A DNA stretch of 64,000 nucleotides from Paenibacillus sp. FSL R7-0345 (GCF_038595055.1 NZ_CP152002.1:5128501-5192500); one strand, 5' to 3'; shown: positions 16,533 to 26,163, counted from the first letter of the stretch. Numbers and translations: made by a program. Notes: generated from the letters alone by a model not told the origin.

Positions 16533-18140
16533 TTACAATTTCCCCCTATAATCCTGGGGGGTCATTCCGAATTGTTCCTTGAACACTTTTATGAAATATT
16601 GGCTGTTGGCATAGCCGAGCTGCTCCGATATTTCGTAGATCTTCATATCTGAATTACGCAGATTCTCCACGGCCTGCTCCATCTTCATATTAAGAATATA
16701 CTCGCTGATGCTGACTCCGCTCACCTGCTTGAACAGTTTGGATACATATGCAGGATGAAGCGAGACGGAATCCGCTACGAATTGCTGGCTTGCTTTCGCC
16801 AGATTGGCTGCAATACAGCTCTGTATCTCTTTGATGATGTCCATCCGGTTATTTCGGGTGTCGCGTTCGAGCTTGACCTGCAGCGTATCCACCAAAGTCT
16901 CCCCCCAGCTGATCAGCTGGGATATGGAACGGAAGATCGTTTTATCGAGAAGCTCACGTCCAACCAGATCGGATAGCAGTGTATGATTTTTATGGGCTAT
17001 GTAGTGAAAAGAGCCCAGGATCATGCTGCGGATCTCTTCAATATATTCTTCATTATAAGCGGGCAGGCTGTTGCTGAACTCTTTCATCTGCTGCAGTCTT
17101 TCTTTATAGCCCTGCCACTGGCCGGTCTCCAGCAAATGCATCAGTGTAGGAGAAGCATACAGATCCTTAAGCGGCTGTACGGGTGAGCTTTTATGCTTAT
17201 CCGTCAGGGAGATGAAATAGCCCTTGTCATCGCCTACCTGCTGTCTGAGCGCAGACAGGGAATCCTCATACATGGATCGTATATGCAGCGGAAATTCCCC
17301 GGGGTACGACAATATAACTGAAATTCCGCCATTCAAATATTCGTTTACACTGCTGTGCAGCTGATGGGTGTTATGGGTCAGCTGCTTTAATATGATTTCC
17401 GGGTCCATAGCGGCCCCTTCAGTGCTCTTTACAAGAAACACCAGGTTCTCGTAGGCATCCCGGCAGTGCCATACCCTAAACCCTTCACCCAGCAGCTCGC
17501 AGGCTATATTCGTAACAGCATACTCAAAGAGCAGCTGGCTATCCAGCCCAAAATTCGTGAAATGCTCCTCCAGACGGATCAGAAACAGGAAAACACGGTC
17601 CTGCATCTGAAAGCTCAACTGATATCTGTCCAGCTTATCCTTCAGCCGCTCCTGCGGGTAGGATTTTCCCTGAATCAGTTCAAGCAGCAGCTTATCCTTC
17701 AGCGCCGGAAGATGCTCCTTGAAGGCTAGCAGCGCCTGTTGATAGGAGGCCGTTCTGTCGAGCTCAGTCTGAATCGTCATGATCGTGCTCTCCAGTGCAG
17801 AGCGCAGCTTCTGATGATCCAGCGGCTTGACCAGATACTCGACTACCCCGTGCTGAAGGGCTTCCCGGGCATATTCAAACTCTGCATAACCGGTAAGCAG
17901 GATGCACTTTATCCTCCTATGGGTCCTCTTCACTTGTTTTACCAGTTCAAGCCCGCTCATTCCCGGCATCGCAATGTCTGTAATGACAATATCCACCGGG
18001 ACCTGCTCCATCAGCAGCAGGGCCTGGGCTCCTGAATAGGCTTTATATACTTTATCAATTCCGAATTCCTGCCAGGGGAAGGCAAGCTCCAGATCATCTA
18101 CAACATATTGTTCATCATCAACCAGCAGTATCTGCAGAAT
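16533..18140 (-). CDS. Response regulator, YesN family, with probable ATT start codon
   Basis: Read from ATT 18140 it encodes 535 residues: a complete receiver (LQILLVDDEQYVVDDLELA, with acceptor Asp in DIVITDIAMPG), a central region and a C-terminal AraC domain (IYEISEQLGYANSQYFIKVFK, then MTPQDY). No ATG, GTG or TTG occurs in frame before a Met deep inside the receiver (18011), where starting would delete the acidic DD pair. AAAAGGAGG lies nine bases before the ATT, the normal spacing. The gene overlaps the end of the YesM gene by 23 bp. A CTG at 18137 is a less well-spaced alternative. It is the partner of the kinase at 18118-19827. Confidence 0.8.
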   Translation of the reverse strand: MLQILLVDDEQYVVDDLELAFPWQEFGIDKVYKAYSGAQALLLMEQVPVDIVITDIAMPGMSGLELVKQVKRTHRRIKCILLTGYAEFEYAREALQHGVVEYLVKPLDHQKLRSALESTIMTIQTELDRTASYQQALLAFKEHLPALKDKLLLELIQGKSYPQERLKDKLDRYQLSFQMQDRVFLFLIRLEEHFTNFGLDSQLLFEYAVTNIACELLGEGFRVWHCRDAYENLVFLVKSTEGAAMDPEIILKQLTHNTHQLHSSVNEYLNGGISVILSYPGEFPLHIRSMYEDSLSALRQQVGDDKGYFISLTDKHKSSPVQPLKDLYASPTLMHLLETGQWQGYKERLQQMKEFSNSLPAYNEEYIEEIRSMILGSFHYIAHKNHTLLSDLVGRELLDKTIFRSISQLISWGETLVDTLQVKLERDTRNNRMDIIKEIQSCIAANLAKASQQFVADSVSLHPAYVSKLFKQVSGVSISEYILNMKMEQAVENLRNSDMKIYEISEQLGYANSQYFIKVFKEQFGMTPQDYRGKL

Positions 18141-19827
18141 AGGCTTCTGCCTCCTTTTCGATTCGTATCCGGTAACAGGTTCCTTCGGACGGAGCGGACT
18201 CCAGGGATAACCCCGAACGCTTGCCGAAGTACAGCCGCAGCCGCTGATTCACATTCCTCAGACCCGTCCCAAGCTGCTGATTACTGATAATGTTCTCATC
18301 CATATGACGGCGGATCGCACCCAGCTTATCCCTGTTCATTCCGGCTCCGTTATCCTTCACTTTGATAAGAAGACAGGAATCCTCCTCTTTCGCTGTAATG
18401 GAGATAATCCCCGGTCTTAGGCTCGGTTCAATTCCATGCTTAATGCAGTTCTCCACCAGCGGCTGAAGGGTCATCCTCGGCAGGCGGTATTTGCCCGCCT
18501 CTGCCGTGACGTCAATCTCGAAGATAATTTCTTTTTTACGGAGGTGCACCATATGTAGGTAATGCTCCACAAAATCCAATTCATCCTGAAGGGTAGAATC
18601 CGGCTGTTCAATTTTGTTAATATACCGGCAGTACGAGCCTAAATGAAGCGTCATAGCGGTCACAGCCTGATAGTCCTCAATGCTGGCCTTGCTCTGGATG
18701 AAATTCAAACAGTTATATAGAAAATGCGGATTGATCTGTGCCTGGTACTGCTTTAGCTTCGCTTCCTTGACTTCAATCTCTCCCATCAACACCTGCTCAA
18801 TAAGCATTTGGGTATTGTCGGCCATCCGGTTAAAGGAATTTCCCAGCACCCTGAACTCATTAACCTGCAAATCAACGGCACGGCTCGAGAAGTCTCCCCT
18901 GTCAAACCTGTCAATGGCTTTGCGCAGCGTAATAACGGGCTTCTGTACCTGTCTGCGGAGCAGCAGCGTGTAGAACATAATGCCCACCAGTACAACCAGT
19001 ACAGCAAAGAGAAACAGCCTGTTGTTGCGGTTAATCGGTTCAATGTACTGGCGTTTGGGATAGGCATCAATGAAATACAAATCCAGCATGTCCGACTTCA
19101 TGTAGTTGATCAGGTACTCTGCACGTTTCTCATTCACGGAGAGGGTACCGCTGTCCCCGTTGATCCGGGGGAGCATGTACTGCAACAGCTCTTCCGGGAA
19201 TTCCGTCCCGGTCTGAATAAACACCTTCTGTGAGGCATCATACAGAATCGGCGTGCCGGATACATATTGCCCCATCATCTTCACAAGATTCTCCAGAGAA
19301 ATCCGGACTTCAATCAGCAGCGAGCTGATATGACTGCGCATAACATTGGAATAATACCCTTTACCGTCCTCATCCATGTGCAGAATCCAGCGGTTGAGAC
19401 CCTGCTGAGGGGGCATAAAGGAGCTGAAGGAGAAAGACGAATCCGAGGATACCGTCTCTTCCTCATCCTCGTAATACAGAATAACGGTATTCTTCCAGGT
19501 AGTGGAGGCTGCGTTCAAGGCCAGCTTATCAATGATGGTCAGCTTCATCTCATACTTGGCATACTGATCCCCAAACTTCAAAATATACGGATATCCACGC
19601 ACAGACTGGTCCTGTGACAAAATAATGGTATTTGTCAGCACCTGTTCAAATTGCGTGGATAGCTGGGAGGTCATAAATTCAACCTCGTACATTTTATTTT
19701 TTCTCAGCTCACTCTGGATGTCCTTAACATTCAGTCTGTATATGATCCAGAAGGCTCCCACAATAATAAGAAGCATCAGCATCAGAACTAAAGTCAACCA
19801 CTGAAAGATAGATAGGCGATATTTCAC
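18118..19827 (-). CDS. Sensor histidine kinase, YesM family
   Basis: A 569-residue kinase with a transmembrane helix at about 10-32, an extracellular sensor segment, a second helix at about 270-292 and HAMP. The acceptor motif is INPHFLYNCLN (His at about 366), with ATPase motifs PLVENCIKHGIEP and KDNGAGM. GTG 19827 follows GGAGGAGCCAAT. Its last 23 bp overlap the following YesN gene, and the YesN ribosome site lies inside this coding sequence, implying translational coupling. It is the fourth gene of the operon that begins with the permeases at 23552. Confidence 0.88.
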   Translation of the reverse strand: MKYRLSIFQWLTLVLMLMLLIIVGAFWIIYRLNVKDIQSELRKNKMYEVEFMTSQLSTQFEQVLTNTIILSQDQSVRGYPYILKFGDQYAKYEMKLTIIDKLALNAASTTWKNTVILYYEDEEETVSSDSSFSFSSFMPPQQGLNRWILHMDEDGKGYYSNVMRSHISSLLIEVRISLENLVKMMGQYVSGTPILYDASQKVFIQTGTEFPEELLQYMLPRINGDSGTLSVNEKRAEYLINYMKSDMLDLYFIDAYPKRQYIEPINRNNRLFLFAVLVVLVGIMFYTLLLRRQVQKPVITLRKAIDRFDRGDFSSRAVDLQVNEFRVLGNSFNRMADNTQMLIEQVLMGEIEVKEAKLKQYQAQINPHFLYNCLNFIQSKASIEDYQAVTAMTLHLGSYCRYINKIEQPDSTLQDELDFVEHYLHMVHLRKKEIIFEIDVTAEAGKYRLPRMTLQPLVENCIKHGIEPSLRPGIISITAKEEDSCLLIKVKDNGAGMNRDKLGAIRRHMDENIISNQQLGTGLRNVNQRLRLYFGKRSGLSLESAPSEGTCYRIRIEKEAEAYSADTAG

Positions 19828-19845
19828 ATTGGCTCCTCCGAATGA

Positions 19846-19870
19846 AAGGACGGCCTTAGAGGCCGCCCTT
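19846..19870 (-). terminator. Intercistronic hairpin after the binding-protein gene
   Basis: AAGGACGGCC (19846-19855) and GGCCGCCCTT (19861-19870) form a stem with one mismatch and a five-base loop. It lies between the binding-protein and kinase genes. Only a weak T run follows on the minus strand, so mRNA processing or attenuation is more likely than full termination. Confidence 0.5.
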
Positions 19871-19887
19871 CTCTCCTGTTTCTTGTA

Positions 19888-21591
19888 CTACTGAATGGAT
19901 TGATACCACTCATTGACCTCTTCGGTCACTTTGTCGCCGCCTGTAGTTTTCCATTTCTCTACAAAGGTATCGAATTCGTCCACCGGCGCTTTGTCATAAA
20001 TAATTTTGTTCAGCACTTCTTTCTCCAGCTTCTCAAGCATATCTCCGCGGGAGAGCTGGGTTTCTGTAGGCGTACCTGTGAACATCTCCGGCATAACGCT
20101 GTCCTTCTGGTCGATGATAATCTTGGCCGCTTTGATCTGTTCAGGAATCCGCTCAGACAGATTCTTCTCATATTGATTGGACGGCTCTGCCCCGTCTGCC
20201 AGCTTGGCCAGCGTATTCATCATCAGATTCGGAATAATCGCTCCGTCGTAGGTCAGCGTATAACGGATTGCATCGACCCAGCCGCCTGGAATCTTATCAC
20301 TGTCCTGCTCTTTTAGAACGGTTCCGTCCGAAGCAATATCATAGTCGTAGCCTTTGGCGAAGCCGTCTACGAATGTTGTGCTCTCCGGATTAGCCCAGTT
20401 GTCAAACAGATAATTCTGATAGACGAAGAAGGCGTCTTTATGCTCCATATCCTTGTTAATCAGAACAGCACCGGAGGCGATCTTCGTGCCGTGTCTGCCT
20501 ACCTTGCCGTCTGGACCTCCAGGAAGCGGATAAGCCTTATACTCGGCATCCGGAACGTTCTTCTGCAGATCCGGGAGAGGCCAGCCAGTCATCCAGTAAG
20601 GACCGACAATAATACCCGATTTGCCTGCTGTGAACGCTTCTGTTGCTTTGTTCTCGTCATACAGACCGGATTCGGAGGAAATATATCCTTCCTTCATCCA
20701 TTTCTGCATTGTCGCCAGCCCCTGCTTCATCTCAGGCTGCACAGAACCGTAGGCCAGCGTATTATCCGCCGTCTTGTTCCACTGGTTAGGCATTGCGCCG
20801 AACATACCAAAGATCCATCCGGCTTCAGACATCCATGTATTCAGGTTATTTTTGAAGCCTACAGCGAGTCCCGTGGTATCCTTCTTGCCGTTGCCGTCAG
20901 GATCCTGATTCGTGAAGGCATCAAGCACGGTCTCCAGCTCAGCGAGATTGGTCGGCGCCTTGAGATTCAGCTTCTTCAGCCAGTCTTCTCTGATATACAT
21001 TACCGGGTCATTATTGTAGGCGTTTTCGAGAATCGGGATGCCCATACGTTTGCCATCTCTAATGTAAGGATTCCATACGCTTGGCTCTTCCGCCATCGCT
21101 TGCTTGTATACATCGGAGGCATATTTATCGAATAGCTCGCCGGCATCCGTGAATTGGCCGCTATCAATCAGATCGGAAATGAGGGAAGGGCTGCCGCGGA
21201 AAGAGATGATGTCCGGCATTTTTTCCCCTGAAGTGAGCATCAGCCGCAGCTTGGTTTCATAGGCGTTATTCTGGTCGCTTACGGTCCAGAGATATTTGAT
21301 GTCAATGCCCAGTGTATCCTTGGCCCATTTGGTATGGACGTTATTCTCGATATTCTCGCCATTCTTGAATTTCAGGCTGCTTGCAATCGGAAATACTGTT
21401 GATATAGTGACAGGCGTGGTATATTTACCATTCTCGAAGGGAGCTGAATACATGGAGTCTTCATTTGCCGCCGGCTTGTCTTCTCCTTCTGCCTTCTCCT
21501 TGTTTGCATTGCCGCCGCAGCCTGCCAGAAGGCCGGCCAGCATGGCTGTGGATAATACCGCCATGGCAGAGAATTTCATTTTCTTTATCAT
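19888..21591 (-). CDS. Extracellular solute-binding lipoprotein (CUT1)
   Basis: A 567-residue lipoprotein with signal peptide MIKKMKFSAMAVLSTAML and lipobox LAGC (Cys at about residue 25), then a Lys/Glu-rich tether and a family 1 solute-binding fold. ATG 21591 follows AAGGGGTG. It is the third gene of the operon LplB-YtcP-binding protein-YesM-YesN. It presumably captures an oligosaccharide for the permeases at 22584 and 21687. Substrate unknown. Confidence 0.85.
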   Translation of the reverse strand: MIKKMKFSAMAVLSTAMLAGLLAGCGGNANKEKAEGEDKPAANEDSMYSAPFENGKYTTPVTISTVFPIASSLKFKNGENIENNVHTKWAKDTLGIDIKYLWTVSDQNNAYETKLRLMLTSGEKMPDIISFRGSPSLISDLIDSGQFTDAGELFDKYASDVYKQAMAEEPSVWNPYIRDGKRMGIPILENAYNNDPVMYIREDWLKKLNLKAPTNLAELETVLDAFTNQDPDGNGKKDTTGLAVGFKNNLNTWMSEAGWIFGMFGAMPNQWNKTADNTLAYGSVQPEMKQGLATMQKWMKEGYISSESGLYDENKATEAFTAGKSGIIVGPYWMTGWPLPDLQKNVPDAEYKAYPLPGGPDGKVGRHGTKIASGAVLINKDMEHKDAFFVYQNYLFDNWANPESTTFVDGFAKGYDYDIASDGTVLKEQDSDKIPGGWVDAIRYTLTYDGAIIPNLMMNTLAKLADGAEPSNQYEKNLSERIPEQIKAAKIIIDQKDSVMPEMFTGTPTETQLSRGDMLEKLEKEVLNKIIYDKAPVDEFDTFVEKWKTTGGDKVTEEVNEWYQSIQ

Positions 21592-21686
21592 TAATCTTGC
21601 ACCCCTTTAAATAAAATTTAAGCATATTAAGTTTCTGAGTCAATCTTTTTTCAGCGCGTGCATCACCCCCTTTACAGGAAGGGCAG

Positions 21687-22565
21687 CTATTCTTTAACCG
21701 CCCCGAGGACAATTCCCTTTACAAAGAAACGCTGCAGGAATGGATAAACGATGAGAATCGGCGCCATTCCGATGAAGATCTGAGCCGCTTTGACCGTTCT
21801 TTGCGAGATGTTCTCAAGATCCTCCGGACGCACTGTCACCTTACTGAAATCCTGCTGGACAATGACCGACTGCAGGAAGGTAGCGAGCGGATAGTTGCGG
21901 TGATCCGTCATATAGAGCAGACCGTCGAACCAGGAGTTCCAATGCCCGACGATCGTAAACAGTGACAGCGTGGCAATCGCCGGCATGGATACCGGGAGAT
22001 ATACACTGAACAGTGTTCTGAAATGACCGGCACCGTCTATAAAGGCTGCCTCCTCCATCTCTTTGGGGACAGCCCTGAAGAAGTTGAGGAGCAGGATGAT
22101 GTTCCATACCGAGACAGCACCCGGAAGAATCAGAACCCATATCGAATTCATCAAATGCAGCTTCTGAATCAATATGTACATCGGAACCAGGCCGCCGCTG
22201 AACAGCATGGTGAATACCAGAAGCCAGATATACAGATTCCGGCGTCTAAACCGGGCATTCTCTTTGGACAGCGCATAGGCTGCCAGAATGACTACCCCCA
22301 TGCTAAACGCAGTTCCCAGCACGGTCCGCTGCAGCGTCACCCAGATGGAACGGATGAAATTCTCATTGGCTACGGTCTTGGTATAGGCGTCCAGTGTGAA
22401 ATCCACCGGCCACAGACCTACCAGATTGGCGTTGGCTGCCGACTTTCCGCTGAACGATACAGCCAGGACATGAATGAGCGGAATCACACATAAGGCTGAG
22501 ATAGCAATCATGAAGATATAGTTGAACACGGTGAAAATGCGGTAAGATTTTGTTTTATGATACAT
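21687..22565 (-). CDS. Sugar ABC transporter permease, YtcP type
   Basis: A 292-residue permease with six membrane helices, EAA-loop region EEAAFIDGAGHFRTLFSVYL and the YtcP-type end YPFLQRFFVKGIVLGAVKE. ATG 22565 lies 18 bp after the LplB-type gene, so the two are co-transcribed. It partners the permease at 22584-23552. The ATPase is not encoded nearby. Confidence 0.85.
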   Translation of the reverse strand: MYHKTKSYRIFTVFNYIFMIAISALCVIPLIHVLAVSFSGKSAANANLVGLWPVDFTLDAYTKTVANENFIRSIWVTLQRTVLGTAFSMGVVILAAYALSKENARFRRRNLYIWLLVFTMLFSGGLVPMYILIQKLHLMNSIWVLILPGAVSVWNIILLLNFFRAVPKEMEEAAFIDGAGHFRTLFSVYLPVSMPAIATLSLFTIVGHWNSWFDGLLYMTDHRNYPLATFLQSVIVQQDFSKVTVRPEDLENISQRTVKAAQIFIGMAPILIVYPFLQRFFVKGIVLGAVKE

Positions 22566-22583
22566 GCCACATTGGCCTCCATT

Positions 22584-23552
22584 CTAGAAAATACGGTAGT
22601 TAGCATATTTGTAGGAGATACGGTAAGCCGATACGATCAGCACAAAGCTGACAACGGATTTGAACAGTCCGACCGCTGTCGAGAAGCTGAACTTACCGTC
22701 CACAATGCCAAGTCTGTAGACAAATGTATCGATGATATCACCTTTGTCGAATACAAGTGCGTTATAGAGGTTAAAGATCTGGTCAAATCCTCCATTAAGA
22801 ACGTTTCCAAGAGCCAGCGTTCCAACCACGATGGTAATCGGCAGCATGGCCGGCATCGTAATGGCAAGGGTCTGCTGCCAGCGCCCTGCTCCATCCACTT
22901 CAGCGGCTTCATAGAGAGCCGGATTAATTCCCGCCAGGGAAGCCAGGAAGACGATAGTATTGAAACCGAACTCTTTCCACACATCACTTACAACCACAAC
23001 AAATCTGAACCAGTTCCCGTCACCCAGGAAAAAGATCGGCTGGATTCCGAACACACTCACCAGCACCTGATTGATCAAGCCCCCGTCTCTCGCCAGCAGG
23101 TCGGACAGGATCCCGCCCAGGATGACCCATGACAGAAAGTGAGGCATATAGACGATGGTTTGGACCGTTTTCTTGAACGCCATTTTTCTGATCTCATTCA
23201 GGAGCAGCGCGAACAAGAAGGGAACGATCAGCCCGGCGATCATCTTGAGTCCGGCAATAATCAGCGTGTTCCAGATAATCTGAACGTTCTCCGGGATACT
23301 GAACAGGTATTCGAAATGCTCCAAACCCACCCATTTAGACCCGCTGAACCCTAACCCCGGCTTGTAATTTTTGAAGGCAATTGCCAGGCCCGTCATCGGA
23401 ATATAGGCGAAGATCAAGGTTAAGATCAAAGCCGGAAGGACCATCAGATCGAGACTAATCGTAGATTTCCATTTGGATTTTTTCCGGGGCTTCCCCGCAT
23501 TCATATCCAGTTTTTCGCCTTTAACGCTGGCGGGCGTAACCAAGTTTTTCAT
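22584..23552 (-). CDS. Sugar ABC transporter permease, LplB type
   Basis: A 322-residue permease with a basic N-terminus (KPRKKSKWKSTISLDL), membrane helices starting at about residue 32, and EAA loop EAAEVDGAGRWQQTLAITMP. ATG 23552 follows AAGGGGAGCAGAAGC. It is the first gene of the minus-strand operon that runs to the YesN gene at 16533. The operon order (permeases first, signalling last) is the reverse of the neighbouring YesN-first operon. Confidence 0.85.
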   Translation of the reverse strand: MKNLVTPASVKGEKLDMNAGKPRKKSKWKSTISLDLMVLPALILTLIFAYIPMTGLAIAFKNYKPGLGFSGSKWVGLEHFEYLFSIPENVQIIWNTLIIAGLKMIAGLIVPFLFALLLNEIRKMAFKKTVQTIVYMPHFLSWVILGGILSDLLARDGGLINQVLVSVFGIQPIFFLGDGNWFRFVVVVSDVWKEFGFNTIVFLASLAGINPALYEAAEVDGAGRWQQTLAITMPAMLPITIVVGTLALGNVLNGGFDQIFNLYNALVFDKGDIIDTFVYRLGIVDGKFSFSTAVGLFKSVVSFVLIVSAYRISYKYANYRIF

Positions 23553-23697
23553 GCTTCTGCTCCCCTTCGCTGGTCAACGTTGTATCCGTTTACTTTGTTT
23601 CTAGGATAATCATACCTAGTGGAGCATGGCAGATACATGATAAATACAGAACATCGATAACAATTTGATAACTATGAATACAGGATCTGTTAACAAA

Positions 23698-23732
23698 GAG
23701 CAGCGGTCCCCAATGTCGGAGAACCGCTGCCT
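23698..23732 (-). terminator. Hairpin, probable weak terminator
   Basis: GCAGCGGT and ACCGCTGC form an eight-bp stem around 23699-23731, with CTCTTTGTT following on the minus strand. It lies downstream of the GH10 remnant and upstream of the permease operon. Confidence 0.45.
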
Positions 23733-23760
23733 TATGAATACATATTCTTTGCCGATAGAT

Positions 23761-24070
23761 TTATAGATTTACTGATACACTATACACCTGGTTCACTATT
23801 ACAGCGGCTTGAGCTTTGGTCAAATGGGGGCTTTTCTCATCCTGCACTCCCCAGATGGTAACCGAAGAGATCGTATCCTTATACTTCTTGTAGAATTCAA
23901 ACAAAAGCGGTGAGGAAGGACTTATGCCCGTATCGACATCCAGCTCGGTAATTTGAATATCCGGACCGAGCTGCGAGAACAGCTTCAGGTTCTCCCGCAG
24001 CATGGGCCGGGGCATGCACAGGCAGCACCGAAACAGCGAGTAAGATCATAGCAAGACATAACCTTATCAT
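23761..24070 (-). pseudogene. GH10 endo-xylanase remnant: signal peptide joined to the C-terminal tail
   Basis: Two pieces of a secreted GH10 xylanase are visible. From ATG 24070 a signal peptide reads MIRLCLAMILLAVSVLPVHA, ending in AHAAGEPEA. In another frame, 24015-23761 encodes the last 84 residues of a GH10 catalytic domain, with nucleophile motif ITELDV and the C-terminal VTIWGVQDE. The roughly 300 residues in between, including the acid/base Glu and the N-terminal barrel, are missing, and the two parts are out of frame. This is an internal deletion followed by decay, not a functional gene. It points to an ancestral xylan locus. Confidence 0.75.
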
Positions 24071-24114
24071 TCGTTTACATATTTTTTAATTTAAGAAAAT
24101 GAATGCAAACCCGG

Positions 24115-24146
24115 CCGCAAAAAAAAGAGAAACGGCAAACTGCCGC
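24115..24146 (-). terminator. Rho-independent terminator after the GH51 gene
   Basis: CGGCA and TGCCG (24133-24145) form a short stem with a three-base loop, followed on the minus strand by TTTCTC and a run of eight T. It closes the GH5-GH51 operon. Confidence 0.6.
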
Positions 24147-24181
24147 CCCCCTTATCTCATACTATGAGCTTCAGCGTCAGC

Positions 24182-26128
24182 TCACTTCAACCTGTAATCC
24201 ATTTTCAGCACATGAAACGACTTGGGCCCTACCTCATAGATCATGTGGTTGGCGGTCTCAAGCGAAGCGCAATGAGGGGCGATGTTAAGCGGTGTCTGAA
24301 TGGAGTTCACTTCTTCTTCCAGTCCCTGCATGACATATACCTCCCCGCGTCCGGTCAAGGTCATCTCCGTCTTCAGCTCCACCTGAACTGTACGCTCCAG
24401 CGTATTAACCAGCTTCACATAGATCACCTGCTCCGCTTCGTTATACGACACCGTGAACGGGATCTCTTCTTTCTCATTTACGGTCTGCAGCAGCTTCGTC
24501 CCCATAAGCGTACTGTACATTTGCTGCACATAATAACTTGGCGTTCCGTAGCTGCTCTCCCCGTCGAACCAGATCATGTCCGGAGACCACTGGGCGTAGC
24601 CCAGTCTGGCAAACAATGGGGCATAGGAGGCAAGCACCACTATATCGGCATTCCGCTCGATTCCGGTCAGGAATGCGGCTTCTGCAAGTGCTGCCCCCCA
24701 GCTGTTAAAGTGCGGCGCATTCATCCCATTGCCATAGTGACCCGCATATTCCCCGGCAAACACCCTGATATCTCTTGGGTAGTGATCATAGAAATGAACA
24801 TTCCCGCACAGCCATTCGGGCTTCACATAGTAATGCTCATCGACGGCATATACGAAATTCGGGTTAGCCTCGGTTCGCTTGCGGTAATATTCCCATGCCT
24901 GGCTATAATGGACGGAGCTGATATCCGGGCCGGCGGAGCCAATGAGCTTTACGTAAGGGTATTGTGCATGAATGGCCTGCTCGAACAGCTCGTATCTGGT
25001 GAAGAAATCAGCATGCTCGGTCTCCCACTGTTCGTTACCAATTCCGATCATCTCCAATCCGAACGGCTCCGGGTGGCCCATCTCCATACGGAGCCGGCCC
25101 CATTCCGAATCTGCCGGCCCATTGGCGAATTCCAGCAGATCCAGTGCATCCTGAATATATTCCTTAAAAGCTTCATCATGTACAGCCACATGCTCTGTAG
25201 ACTGGAACTGGCAGGCCAGCCCGACATTCAGCACCGGAATAGGCCGTGCCTTCAAATATTCGCACAAGATAAAGTACTCGTAAAAGCCGATCCCCAGGCT
25301 CTGATTATAATGGCTGTACACACTGGTGTACTCATTCTCCTCATTATTCCCGTGCATAGCCCAGCGGCTGCTATTGGACTTACGCTGCTCCGGGGCACCC
25401 ACACTCTGTTTCCATTGATACCGGTTGTCCAGTGAATATCCCTCTACAATACATCCTCCCGGAAACCGCAGAAACCCGGGCTTTATCTCTTCCAGCAATT
25501 CAACCAGATCCCTGCGGAATAAGCCCAGTACAGCATCTGAGGGAAGCATGGATATGAAATCGAAGTATACTGTACCTGGTGTGTCCAGCCGGATGACTAG
25601 ATCGCCATTAGTTACAGGTTCACTGCAGCTAAGCTGAGCCGTATAGCAAGTCCATTCCTCCGTTACCGCTGATGTAAGAGCAGCCTGCGCTTTGACCTTA
25701 TTGTTTTTTTCAACAGCAACCTCAATTCCGCCTTCATAGCCCTCTGTTCTGGCATACAAGGATACCTGATACTGGACTCCCGGTTTAAGACAGATTCCAT
25801 CGTAGGCCTTATTTGTAAAAGCATTCTGGGATTCTGCGGCAGTAAACTCCAGGTAATGGGGGTTGATCTCATTCTGGGGATGCGCCGTTTGAATATTCAG
25901 CCTTGCACCGCTTGCCCCTGCAGGATACGCGCTCCAGCCGTAGAGGCCGTCGTAGCTTTCGCTGAAGCTTCCCTTGTCGCCCTTGGCTTCCATGAACTCG
26001 AATGAACGGTTCTCCACCATCTCGGCATGAAGGCCGCCGTCCAGTCCGTAGTTGATATCTTCAAAGAAAAGGCCGATCATCCCCTTTTGAATAGATGCAC
26101 CGGGCTGATCTGTAATTTTTATTTTCAT
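24182..26128 (-). CDS. Alpha-L-arabinofuranosidase, glycoside hydrolase family 51
   Basis: A 648-residue enzyme. The N-terminal GLFFEDINYGLDGGLHAEM, a carbohydrate-binding-like insert (about 70-190), the barrel with acid/base Glu in MIGIGNEQW and nucleophile Glu in FAGEYAGH, and a C-terminal beta-sandwich are all as in GH51. No signal peptide is visible, so it is cytosolic and would remove arabinose side chains from imported arabinoxylan or arabinan fragments. ATG 26128 follows GTGAGGTAACCTT. It lies 35 bp after the GH5 gene on the same strand, in the same operon. Confidence 0.88.
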   Translation of the reverse strand: MKIKITDQPGASIQKGMIGLFFEDINYGLDGGLHAEMVENRSFEFMEAKGDKGSFSESYDGLYGWSAYPAGASGARLNIQTAHPQNEINPHYLEFTAAESQNAFTNKAYDGICLKPGVQYQVSLYARTEGYEGGIEVAVEKNNKVKAQAALTSAVTEEWTCYTAQLSCSEPVTNGDLVIRLDTPGTVYFDFISMLPSDAVLGLFRRDLVELLEEIKPGFLRFPGGCIVEGYSLDNRYQWKQSVGAPEQRKSNSSRWAMHGNNEENEYTSVYSHYNQSLGIGFYEYFILCEYLKARPIPVLNVGLACQFQSTEHVAVHDEAFKEYIQDALDLLEFANGPADSEWGRLRMEMGHPEPFGLEMIGIGNEQWETEHADFFTRYELFEQAIHAQYPYVKLIGSAGPDISSVHYSQAWEYYRKRTEANPNFVYAVDEHYYVKPEWLCGNVHFYDHYPRDIRVFAGEYAGHYGNGMNAPHFNSWGAALAEAAFLTGIERNADIVVLASYAPLFARLGYAQWSPDMIWFDGESSYGTPSYYVQQMYSTLMGTKLLQTVNEKEEIPFTVSYNEAEQVIYVKLVNTLERTVQVELKTEMTLTGRGEVYVMQGLEEEVNSIQTPLNIAPHCASLETANHMIYEVGPKSFHVLKMDYRLK

Positions 26129-26163
26129 AAGGTTACCTCACTTAAGGATTAGTCATTGGACGT

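Noticed and set aside
24164..25435. 423-codon plus-strand frame within GH51
   Set aside because: An antisense shadow of the GH51 enzyme, which has full catalytic motifs on the minus strand.
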